In this document: positions 6,354-13,767 of the stretch, in pieces
How positions within the stretch are numbered: position 1 is the first letter of the stretch
Layout of the letters: every line of letters starts with the position of its first letter
NCBI GenBank assembly: GCA_902632515.1
Contig: CACPDA010000011.1
Span: 1 to 32,278 of the forward strand
Direction: 5' to 3'
From: an uncultured Pelagibacteraceae bacterium
GTDB lineage: Bacteria; Pseudomonadota; Alphaproteobacteria; Pelagibacterales; Pelagibacteraceae
DNA length: 32,278 nucleotides
Made by a program: the position numbers and the translations under genes
The notes under the pieces: generated by a model
Databases searched by the model: none
What the model was told of the DNA's origin: nothing
What the model saw: the letters and a program-made list of their open reading frames with translations, nothing else

Positions 6354-6698
6354 ATGAATGATTTATTAAATAAAAAATGTAAACCATGCGAAGGTGGAGT
6401 GATTCCTTTTGATATATCTGAAATTCACAAATATCAAAAAAAAATCGATGGATGGTCACTAATTAAAAATGAAAAGGAAATTTTCTCTTTAGAAAAAGAA
6501 TTTAAATTTGATAATTTTTTACAAAGTCAAAAATTTGTTAATAAAGTTGGAAGTATATCTGAAGAGGAAGGTCATCATCCAGATATTTATTTTGGATGGG
6601 GTTATGCAAAAATACAGATTACCACTCATGCCATTCAGGGACTTTCTGAAAATGATTTTATACTCGCCTCTAAAATTGATAGTTTAATTAGTGCCTGA
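6354..6698 (+). CDS. phhB: Pterin-4a-carbinolamine dehydratase
   Basis: A protein of 114 residues, the family's usual size. The active-site signature EEGHHPDIYFGW (residues 71-82, with H74 and H75) and the later TTH (H92) are the conserved residues of 4a-hydroxytetrahydrobiopterin dehydratase (PhhB/DCoH). This enzyme dehydrates 4a-hydroxy-tetrahydropterin to recycle the cofactor of aromatic amino acid hydroxylases. No hydroxylase is in the window. In bacteria lacking one, the protein has been linked to folate or molybdopterin metabolism, so the pathway here is open. It starts eight bases after the tRNA-Gly and could be cotranscribed with it from the element-borne promoter. Its 3' end overlaps the end of purH by 11 bases, tail to tail. 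Confidence 0.9.
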   Translation: MNDLLNKKCKPCEGGVIPFDISEIHKYQKKIDGWSLIKNEKEIFSLEKEFKFDNFLQSQKFVNKVGSISEEEGHHPDIYFGWGYAKIQITTHAIQGLSENDFILASKIDSLISA

Positions 6699-8223
6699 AA
6701 TGTCTTGTATCCGAAAATACTAAAACTGTTCCAGTATCATTTGCAAATTTAATTATTTCTTTATCATTTCTTGAACCTGAGGGTTGAATAATGGCAGAAA
6801 CTCCTGATTGAACTAACTTTTCAATCCCATCGGTAAATGGAAAAAAAGCATCGGAAGCTGCTACAATCTTGTCACCTGGATTAACAAATTTTCTCATTTT
6901 GCTAATAGCAATTTCACAACTATCAATTCTACTCGGTTGTCCTGAACCAATACCAACGGTACTATTATTGTAGCCCAGTACTATAGCATTTGATTTAACA
7001 TATCTACATATGTTGAATGTAAAAATTAAATTTTTTATTTGCTCTTTATTGGGTTTTCTTTTTGAAACTATTTTAAAATTTTTTTTATCAAATTTAATTT
7101 TATCTTCTTTTTGCATCAAGACCGAATTACCAAATGAATTAATTTTAAAATCTTGATTTAATGAAAAATCATTTGAGTCAATTATTCTTAAATTTTTCCT
7201 TCTTTTAAGAATCTTTAAAGCTTTTTTTTCAAATTCATTTGCAATTATTACTTCTAAAAAAATTTTATTTAATTCTAATGCTAATTTTGTGTTTATCTTA
7301 AAATTACAAGAGACAATTCCACCAAAGGCACTTATTGGGTCACATGCAAGAGCTGATCGATAACATTTTGTTTTATCTTTAATTATAGATGCTCCACATG
7401 GATTTGCATGTTTTATGATCACAACTCCAGTGTTTTTAGGAAATGATTTTGAAATTGTTAAGGCAGCAAAAATATCATTATAATTATTATAACTTAGTTG
7501 TTTTCCGTTCAATTGTTTTAGTTTCAAAGATTCGTTAAATGTGTAGATTGCACTTTCTTGATGAGGGTTTTCTCCATATCTGAGTTTTTCTATAATTTTG
7601 CAATGAAAAGTTTTTTTTTCTGGAAAAGAATTATTTGTTAAATTATTAAAGTAATTACTTATTAGAGAGTCGTAGTAAGTTGTTTCCGAAAAAGCAATTT
7701 GAGACATTTTTTTTCTAAATTCTAATGAAGTAGAACCATTGTTTTTATTTAACTCATTTAAAAAAACTTCATATTGTTTAGGAGATGTCAATATTGTAAC
7801 ATAATCATAATTCTTAGCTGCAGCCCTAACCATTGTAGGACCACCAATATCAATATTTTCAATGATTTTTTTATGATTTGTAGTTTCTTTAATTATCTTT
7901 TCAAAGGGGTAGAAGTTGACAATTACTAAATCTATATTTTGATAATTATTTTTTTTCATATCCTCTTTATGTATTTTATTTTTTCTTTTATTAAGGATTC
8001 CTCCATGAATTTTTGGGTGAAGCGTTTTTACCCTTCCTTCTAAAATTTCAGCAGAATTTGTATAATCTGATATTTCTATACATTTAAAACCTAATTTTTT
8101 TATTTCTTTAAAGGTTCCTCCTGAACTTATGATATCGATACCAAATTTTTTTAATCTAGATAAAAGAGGTTTTAAATTTTTTTTATCAGATACAGAAATT
8201 AAGGCTTTTTTTATTTTACTCAT
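6688..8223 (-). CDS. purH: Bifunctional AICAR transformylase / IMP cyclohydrolase
   Basis: This enzyme does the last two steps of purine synthesis: formylation of AICAR with 10-formyl-THF, then ring closure to IMP. With the chosen start it has 511 residues, the normal size. The N-terminal MGS-like cyclohydrolase domain (about 1-190) has SSGGT and LEGRVKTLHPKIHGG. The C-terminal transformylase domain has RYGENPHQ (215-222), the catalytic KHANPCG (K271-H272) and AFGGIVS. I chose the ATG at 8223 rather than 8244 because MSKIKKALIS is the family start and because it forms an ATGA overlap with the stop of the heparinase-like gene, implying coupled translation. The heparinase-purH neighbourhood is widespread in alphaproteobacteria. 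Confidence 0.97.
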   Translation of the reverse strand: MSKIKKALISVSDKKNLKPLLSRLKKFGIDIISSGGTFKEIKKLGFKCIEISDYTNSAEILEGRVKTLHPKIHGGILNKRKNKIHKEDMKKNNYQNIDLVIVNFYPFEKIIKETTNHKKIIENIDIGGPTMVRAAAKNYDYVTILTSPKQYEVFLNELNKNNGSTSLEFRKKMSQIAFSETTYYDSLISNYFNNLTNNSFPEKKTFHCKIIEKLRYGENPHQESAIYTFNESLKLKQLNGKQLSYNNYNDIFAALTISKSFPKNTGVVIIKHANPCGASIIKDKTKCYRSALACDPISAFGGIVSCNFKINTKLALELNKIFLEVIIANEFEKKALKILKRRKNLRIIDSNDFSLNQDFKINSFGNSVLMQKEDKIKFDKKNFKIVSKRKPNKEQIKNLIFTFNICRYVKSNAIVLGYNNSTVGIGSGQPSRIDSCEIAISKMRKFVNPGDKIVAASDAFFPFTDGIEKLVQSGVSAIIQPSGSRNDKEIIKFANDTGTVLVFSDTRHFRH

Positions 8224-9806
8224 GATAACTTTATTAGTTCCCATTTAATATTGTTATTTTGTGAATTTGTTATTCCTGAAATAAAAATATTCTGGTTTTC
8301 AACGTATGTGTTTTTCTTACCGAAAAACAAGCCATTATCAATACCAATTTCATAATTATCACAAGTAAATTTCCATCCTTCATTTTCCAGTTCAATAAAT
8401 ATTGAGGTATTATCTTGAGTTTTCATTGTTTTTGCTTCGGGATCTAAATGAAAACGAATATCAAATTTAAGATTTTGAATTATTTTTTTTCCAAAAATTT
8501 TTTCTACTCCAATTAATTTAGAATTTTTAGGATGAAATTCAATTTCTCTTTCATAAAAAGAATTATATTTTTTTAAATAACCATCATGCATTGCAATAAT
8601 TTTCCAAAAATCTTTTTCGTATTTAATTGATTTATTAGTTACTTTTAATCCTTCTTTTATTTCTAAAAAGTAATTATTCCTTTTTTTAAATTTACAAGAT
8701 GAATTGTCATCAATTATTAAAACATTATGCACAGCTGAAGATTTTGATAATTTATTTAATATTAAGTTATTTTCATCATGGTAGCCCGAGTTAGTGAATA
8801 TTTTTTTCCCATTCGAAGTAAATTCAAATGATAAAGCGCCTGCTTGATATTTATCAGAAAATTTTTTATTTGGTGATGAACCTAAGTCCATTATGAGACT
8901 TATTTTTTTATTTTTTAGACAAACATAGTTTGAAAGTTCAAAATTATCATTTTTGAATGTGTAACCTAATCTTTTTAGATATAAATCAAATTCATTATTT
9001 TCTGAAATATTATTGCCATTAAATAAAGGATCAAAATTAATATTTTTCCAAAAAAAAGCATAAGATTGTCCAAGATAAAAAATATTTTCATTTATAAATT
9101 CAGGCACTTCTGTTTGAGATTCTTTAAACCATTCTCTGATTAGGATTAAATATTTAAGAAAAAAAATTGAGGTTTTTATACATCTAGATTTTGGAAAGCT
9201 TTGACTATCTAGTGAATTTTGTATTATCTTTTTTAAGAAATTTAGACCCTTGTTTGTAAAATTATTTCTATCTTTATAACAAAGACCAACAAGAATAATT
9301 GCAGCAGCTCCAATTAATTTATCATTATTTTTTTCTGTTTTCTCTATTTGATTCAAGAGATGTAAGGTTTGTTTTTGAACAATATCATTAAAATCTTTCT
9401 TATATTGTCTATTACTTTCTTCAAAAGTAAGTTTTGAATTTGATAACCAAGATATTAATCTCTTAGAGGTGCTATTAAATTCCCAACTAACTGAATTATA
9501 CTTATTGTAAATTTCAATCCAATTTTTTATAATTTTTTGAACCGACAAACTAGATGATTTTAAATCAAGACTGAATAACCAAAAAAAATTATTAAGTTTG
9601 TTTATTTGTTTGTCATTTAAATTTTTATTAATCCAAACACTCTCCAAAGAAAAATCGTTAATGTTAAATTTTTTAGTTTGGATTTTAACTATTGATGTTA
9701 AAAGATAGGTGCTCGGCTTGTACTCAAAGTTATTTTTAAAAATTTTAGATATTTTTTTTTCATATATAAAAGAATTAAGATAAATTTTTTTAAAAATATC
9801 AAACAT
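8220..9806 (-). CDS. Heparinase II/III-family protein
   Basis: A protein of 528 residues in two parts: an N-terminal all-helical toroid-like region (about 20-270) and a C-terminal beta-rich heparinase II/III-like domain (about 300-528). Clear family elements are DLGSSPNKKFSDKYQAGALS and SFEFTSNGKKIFTNSGYHD (around residues 308-345), then HNVLIIDD. Members cleave acidic polysaccharides by beta-elimination, but in alphaproteobacteria this purH-linked version has no proven substrate. No signal peptide is visible, which argues against a secreted degradative enzyme. A role in handling cell-envelope glycans is possible. It overlaps purH by four bases (ATGA) and follows rpe after 28 bases, so rpe, this gene and purH are probably one transcript. 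Confidence 0.8.
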   Translation of the reverse strand: MFDIFKKIYLNSFIYEKKISKIFKNNFEYKPSTYLLTSIVKIQTKKFNINDFSLESVWINKNLNDKQINKLNNFFWLFSLDLKSSSLSVQKIIKNWIEIYNKYNSVSWEFNSTSKRLISWLSNSKLTFEESNRQYKKDFNDIVQKQTLHLLNQIEKTEKNNDKLIGAAAIILVGLCYKDRNNFTNKGLNFLKKIIQNSLDSQSFPKSRCIKTSIFFLKYLILIREWFKESQTEVPEFINENIFYLGQSYAFFWKNINFDPLFNGNNISENNEFDLYLKRLGYTFKNDNFELSNYVCLKNKKISLIMDLGSSPNKKFSDKYQAGALSFEFTSNGKKIFTNSGYHDENNLILNKLSKSSAVHNVLIIDDNSSCKFKKRNNYFLEIKEGLKVTNKSIKYEKDFWKIIAMHDGYLKKYNSFYEREIEFHPKNSKLIGVEKIFGKKIIQNLKFDIRFHLDPEAKTMKTQDNTSIFIELENEGWKFTCDNYEIGIDNGLFFGKKNTYVENQNIFISGITNSQNNNIKWELIKLS

Positions 9807-9834
9807 ATTTGAAAAGATTATTTGAGATTATAAA

Positions 9835-10494
9835 CTAAACTGCTCTCAATAAATCAATATTTTTTTTGATATTACCGTCATTGCTTTTAAAAATAGTAGT
9901 TCCAGAAACCAAAATATTAGCACCTGCATCTATTGCTAATTTACAGTTTTCAAAGTTAATACCGCCATCAATTTCAATATCAAAATTTAAATTTTGTTTT
10001 TTACGAATGTTTACTAATTCTCTTATTTTATCTAATACTTCCGGCATGAATTTTTGTCCACCAAATCCAGGATTTACACTCATTATCAAAACTAAATTTA
10101 TTTGATTTAAAATTTCTATGATTGTATCAATTTTAGTCTTGGGATTTAGAGAAACTCCAACTTTTTTTTTTAATTTTTTTATTTCGTTAATTGATTCTTG
10201 AAGATCTTCAGTTGCTTCTGGATGAATAGTAATTATATCTGCCCCCGCCTCTGCATAAGCTTGAATATATTTATGAACTGGGGATATCATTAAATGAACA
10301 TCAAATGGAATAGACGAATGTTTTTTAAGGTCCTTAATTACAGGTGGTCCAATAGTTAAGTTTGGCACAAAGTGACCATCCATTACATCGACATGTATCA
10401 TGTCTGCCCCAGCATTACTAAGTTTCTTAATTTCATTTCCTAGTTGACTGAAGTCAGCAGATAAAATTGAAGGTGAAATTTGTATTTTTTTCAT
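9835..10494 (-). CDS. rpe: Ribulose-phosphate 3-epimerase
   Basis: It interconverts ribulose-5-phosphate and xylulose-5-phosphate in the pentose phosphate pathway. The length is 219 residues, typical of the TIM-barrel family. Metal ligands are in place: H34 and D36 in MIHVDVMDGHFVPN, H67 in FDVHLMI, and D176 in EIDGGIN. SPSILSADF near the N-terminus and VNPGFGGQKF (140-149), the phosphate-gripping loop, confirm it. It lies between a YggT-like gene (28 bases away) and the heparinase-like gene, all leftward. The ATG is the only sensible start because the family signature begins at residue 5. Confidence 0.97.
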   Translation of the reverse strand: MKKIQISPSILSADFSQLGNEIKKLSNAGADMIHVDVMDGHFVPNLTIGPPVIKDLKKHSSIPFDVHLMISPVHKYIQAYAEAGADIITIHPEATEDLQESINEIKKLKKKVGVSLNPKTKIDTIIEILNQINLVLIMSVNPGFGGQKFMPEVLDKIRELVNIRKKQNLNFDIEIDGGINFENCKLAIDAGANILVSGTTIFKSNDGNIKKNIDLLRAV

Positions 10495-10522
10495 TGATAG
10501 CTAGGATAACTAGTATCAATTT

Positions 10523-10879
10523 TTAAAATTTAATTGAATTAAAAAATTGGTAAATTTGTCTCGATATTTCACTTTCCAATGGAAAAGATAACATCCCCAT
10601 AACTGAATATCCCAAAATCCATGGCATTAAGTAAAATCTAATCATAAAGAAAAACCAAGCTACATATAGAGGAACTAAGGGTCCAATTATAAACGATGGA
10701 GTTATTGGTTTGAACAAACTCATTAAAGGATTGGTAAATTTTACAAACACTCTCATAAAAAAGAATTGAGAGTCTTCCCTCTGAAAAATATTCATTGCTA
10801 CTCTCCCAATTAAAGTCCACATAATTACTCCAAGAATGTAGTCAATTATATAAACTAAAGGATGAAAGTTAGCTGACAT
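10523..10879 (-). CDS. YggT-like membrane protein
   Basis: A protein of 118 residues with two to three hydrophobic segments: about 8-28 (YIIDYILGVIMWTLIGRVAM), 62-82 and 83-98. The segment VFVKFTNPLMSLFKPITP (about residues 44-61) resembles the YggT hallmark, an Arg-Phe-x-x-x-TNPLL-x-P element. A second, more typical YggT gene is at 20150. YggT proteins are poorly characterised and have been tied to osmotic tolerance and cell shape. This copy is more divergent and extends further at the C-terminus, so family membership is probable rather than certain. The upstream neighbour is the symporter, separated by a hairpin terminator, so this gene likely starts its own transcript with rpe. Confidence 0.55.
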   Translation of the reverse strand: MSANFHPLVYIIDYILGVIMWTLIGRVAMNIFQREDSQFFFMRVFVKFTNPLMSLFKPITPSFIIGPLVPLYVAWFFFMIRFYLMPWILGYSVMGMLSFPLESEISRQIYQFFNSIKF

Positions 10880-10910
10880 TTAAAATCTATATTGGAAAAA
10901 TTTAGAAATT

Positions 10911-10940
10911 AAAAGGGGCGAAATTAATCGCCCCCTTTAA
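10911..10940 (-). terminator. Rho-independent terminator of the symporter operon
   Basis: Read on the minus strand, GGGGCGA and TCGCCCC form a 7-bp G/C-rich stem around a short A/T loop, extended by AAA and TTT pairs with one extra G bulged, then TTTTAATTT. It lies eight bases past the symporter stop. In this A/T-rich window a run of G and C like this stands out. Confidence 0.8.
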
Positions 10941-10947
10941 AAGATTT

Positions 10948-12759
10948 TTATTGTTTACCAAGGATCGTTCTACCTGATGGTACACGAACCTCATCAACCA
11001 TTTTTTGCGTTGCAGCATTAGGCTCTGAAGTAATTAAACTTACTACTACCATAGATACTAAGCTGACAGCTGAACCAAAGATACCAAATGTTAACTGTGT
11101 AATACCTAAGAATCCACTTCCGCCGTTTCTTACCCAAATTAGGTAACCAGCACCAGAAATTAATCCTAAAGCCATACCAGCTATAGCACCTTCTCTGTTA
11201 GCTCTCTTCCACCATACACCAAGTACAAGTGGGAAGAATAAACCAGACATCGCAAAGTCAAAAGCCCAGATTACTGAACCTAAGATACCTTGAATCTCCA
11301 TCGCCGCAATAGTTGCTCCAGCAAAACCAATTACTACAAGTAGTACCCTTGCAACAACTAGTCGTTTTGCAGTTTCTGCTTTTGGATCAATGATCTTGTA
11401 GTACAAGTCATGAGATAAAGCATTTGCAATTGCTAGAATCAAACCATCAGCTGTTGACATGGCAGCAGCCATACCACCAGCAGCAACTAGACCTGAGATT
11501 ACATAAGGTAATCCAGCTATCTCTGGAGTTGCTAATACAACGGCTTTACCACCCATGAAGAACTCGTTTAATTCAACAGTTCCATTTCCGTTAAAGTCGC
11601 TGATAAACATTAAGTTTGCTTGGTTCCAGTTTTGATACCAATCTATCGCTTGAACATCTGCTACTGATTTACCGATGATACCAGTTGGTAATGTCGGATC
11701 CATCAATGACAATTTAGACAGTGTCGCTAACATTGGAGCAGAAGAATAAAGTAGGAAGATAAAGAATAATGACCAACCTACTGATTTTCTAGCTGCTTTT
11801 ACACTTGGAGTAGTGAAATATCTCATCATCACGTGAGGCAATGAAGCTGTTCCCATCATCATCGCTAGTGCTAATGAAATAAATGCCCAAGGTGTAGCGT
11901 TAACCGCTGAGTGAGCTTTAGTTATTCCAGCCAAACCTTTTGGTACCATAGCAAGATTCTCTTTCGAGTTTGCCACAAAACCAAACTGCTGTTCTAGTTC
12001 ACCAATTCTAGCTACTTCATCAGCTAACATAAAGTGTGGGAAGAATCCCGCACCAATTTTGTTACTGATCCAGAATACTGGTAATAAGTAAGCTATAATT
12101 AGCACGATATATTGTGCAACCTGTGTCCAAGTTACTCCTCTCATACCACCTAACATTGAACATAGTAAGATACTTACTAATCCAACATAAACTGCGTATT
12201 GAAATGGAATATCAAGAGCAACAGATGCAATAGTACCTGTAGCGTTAATTTGTGCAGTCACATAAGTAAATGAAGCAACAGTTAAAACTATTACTGCAAG
12301 TAGTCTAGCTAAATTACCACCGTATCTTGTACCAATAAAATCTGGAACTGTGTAACAGCCAAATTTTCTTAGGTATGGTGCTAATAAAGATGCAACTAAT
12401 ACATAACCACCAGTCCAACCAACAAGTAGTGCCATATAACCATAACCTTTAAAGTAAATACCACCTGCCATTGCAACGAATGATGCACCAGACATCCAGT
12501 CTGCTGCTGTCGCCATTCCGTTGAACACAGTAGGTACTTGCCTTCCAGCTACGTAATAAGCATCTGCTTGGGCCGTACGTGATAGCCAACCAATTATCGC
12601 ATAAATGGCTACTGTAAAAGCAACGAAACAAATTCCTATTACTTTTGCAGACATACCCATTTGTTCTGCGATCGCCATAATTATTATGAAAGCTAAAAAT
12701 CCACCTGTATAGATTCCATAAACTTTAGGCAAATTATCTATAAAATTACCTTTTATCAT
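10948..12759 (-). CDS. SSS-family sodium:solute symporter, VC_2705 type (acetate/short-acid uptake)
   Basis: A 603-residue membrane protein with about 13 hydrophobic segments. Family signatures include ATAADWMSGASF (near residue 83), then PDFIGTRYGG, VTWTQVAQY, and STADGLILAIANALSHD in the second half. Together with the small DUF4212 subunit just upstream it matches the VC_2705 class of sodium/substrate symporters, often assigned to acetate or related small organic acids. Acetyl-CoA synthetase nearby supports this, but the substrate is inferred. An EF-hand-like loop, DFNGNGTVELNE (residues 388-399), lies in a large non-membrane loop. The start overlaps the small-subunit stop (TAATG). Base composition is clearly richer in G+C than neighbours (about 42% in a sampled line), which may reflect high expression. 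Confidence 0.9.
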   Translation of the reverse strand: MIKGNFIDNLPKVYGIYTGGFLAFIIIMAIAEQMGMSAKVIGICFVAFTVAIYAIIGWLSRTAQADAYYVAGRQVPTVFNGMATAADWMSGASFVAMAGGIYFKGYGYMALLVGWTGGYVLVASLLAPYLRKFGCYTVPDFIGTRYGGNLARLLAVIVLTVASFTYVTAQINATGTIASVALDIPFQYAVYVGLVSILLCSMLGGMRGVTWTQVAQYIVLIIAYLLPVFWISNKIGAGFFPHFMLADEVARIGELEQQFGFVANSKENLAMVPKGLAGITKAHSAVNATPWAFISLALAMMMGTASLPHVMMRYFTTPSVKAARKSVGWSLFFIFLLYSSAPMLATLSKLSLMDPTLPTGIIGKSVADVQAIDWYQNWNQANLMFISDFNGNGTVELNEFFMGGKAVVLATPEIAGLPYVISGLVAAGGMAAAMSTADGLILAIANALSHDLYYKIIDPKAETAKRLVVARVLLVVIGFAGATIAAMEIQGILGSVIWAFDFAMSGLFFPLVLGVWWKRANREGAIAGMALGLISGAGYLIWVRNGGSGFLGITQLTFGIFGSAVSLVSMVVVSLITSEPNAATQKMVDEVRVPSGRTILGKQ

Positions 12760-13019
12760 TAGTCGTCTCCTCTCTCACTGAAGCCGAACTCTTCATCAAT
12801 TTTTTCTTGTCTATTCGCAAACCAGAAAATTAGGATTACGAAAATTCCAAGAGAACCTTGACAAGTGAACCAATAAGTTAACGGATAACCAAATGGTCCC
12901 GTAACTTCGTTCATTTCTGCTCCAAAAAGGAAGATGCCAATTGAGAATACAAACCAAATTGCTAATGTAACCATCAACAATCCCCTGGTTTTTTCCCAGT
13001 GTTGTTCTTGTTTTGACAT
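12759..13019 (-). CDS. DUF4212 small subunit of the sodium/solute symporter
   Basis: An 86-residue membrane protein with two hydrophobic segments (about 13-33 and 49-67) and the family features HWEKTRGL near the N-terminus and FGYPLTYWFTCQGS (43-56). DUF4212 proteins are the small partner encoded next to VC_2705-type SSS symporters; the pair is thought to work as one transporter. A strong Shine-Dalgarno (AGAGAGG five bases before ATG) fits high expression. The 124-base divergent region upstream carries a perfect 11-bp inverted repeat. Confidence 0.9.
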   Translation of the reverse strand: MSKQEQHWEKTRGLLMVTLAIWFVFSIGIFLFGAEMNEVTGPFGYPLTYWFTCQGSLGIFVILIFWFANRQEKIDEEFGFSERGDD

Positions 13020-13060
13020 TATATACCTCTCTCTTTTAGTTATAACTGGCGAAAATCATA

Positions 13061-13105
13061 CTTATTATGAAAGAGATTCAAAGTATTAAAATTCTTCATA
13101 ATAAG
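13061..13105. promoter_or_regulatory. 11-bp inverted repeat upstream of the symporter operon
   Basis: CTTATTATGAA (13061-13071) and TTCATAATAAG (13095-13105) are perfect inverted copies 23 bases apart, between the divergent symporter and unknown genes. On the minus strand a possible promoter (TTGAAT, 15 bases, TATGAT) overlaps the arm nearer the symporter. It may be a paired operator or an RNA hairpin in the leader; the regulator is unknown. Confidence 0.5.
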
Positions 13106-13143
13106 GGACTTTTTGGGTTATAAGTAAGCAAAATACCGCATTT

Positions 13144-13767
13144 ATGGCAAAATATAAATTATCATGGAAAGATCTCTCATGGAATGATTTTAAGATTTAT
13201 TTATTTGCTTTATTCAAAGCTTTTATCCCTAAGAAAAAAATAAAAAATTTAAATGAGCTTGAAGCATTTATCCAAGCTAAGTCAGCATGGGTTACACAAG
13301 TAACTCTTTATGGTTACTTAAAGACTAGAATGGGAACTAGATATGTTCTTCATTTTGAAAATGATGAATTTATGTCCTCTGTCAATTTAGCCAAGTGGAA
13401 TATTTATGCAGTTGCGCTTCAAGATCTTACTTTTTTTACATTTTCTTACTTGAAGGCTAATTATAATTATAACGAAATAAATAATGCCCAAGAAATCTTT
13501 ATGAAAATCTTAGATGATGAAACATCAAATAAGATGCCCTTAGATATTATAGAAAAAGCTAAAAAAAATTTTAATGAGAGATATCAAAATATGAATTGGG
13601 AAAAATATCATAACGACCTTCCATTCAACCCAAGTGCACTATCATTGTATGAGTGGGCTCCTATTGCTGAAGATTTAAAAACTTTAGATCGTAAAATAGT
13701 TCTTAACTCAGTAATTTTAAAATGGGATATTGTTAAAAAAGAATTTAAAGAGAGAGTAAATTTTTAA
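13144..13767 (+). CDS. Conserved-looking hypothetical protein
   Basis: A protein of 207 residues that I do not assign to a family. It is rich in aromatic residues and Lys, with no signal peptide and no convincing membrane span (the segment [13 protein letters not shown] is short and ends in PKKKIKN). An Ala-Lys-Ser-Ala-Trp stretch ([19 protein letters not shown], residues 41-59) is followed by [12 protein letters not shown], which reads as an amphipathic helix then beta strand. It is probably a real gene: it starts divergently from the symporter operon and ends sharing TTAA with the acs stop. Its location between acetate uptake and acetyl-CoA synthetase suggests, but does not show, a link to that pathway. 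Confidence 0.7.
   Translation: MAKYKLSWKDLSWNDFKIYLFALFKAFIPKKKIKNLNELEAFIQAKSAWVTQVTLYGYLKTRMGTRYVLHFENDEFMSSVNLAKWNIYAVALQDLTFFTFSYLKANYNYNEINNAQEIFMKILDDETSNKMPLDIIEKAKKNFNERYQNMNWEKYHNDLPFNPSALSLYEWAPIAEDLKTLDRKIVLNSVILKWDIVKKEFKERVNF

Noticed and set aside
10638..10820. 60-codon minus-strand frame inside the YggT-like gene
   Set aside because: It lies in another frame within a real gene and has no start signal or family pattern.
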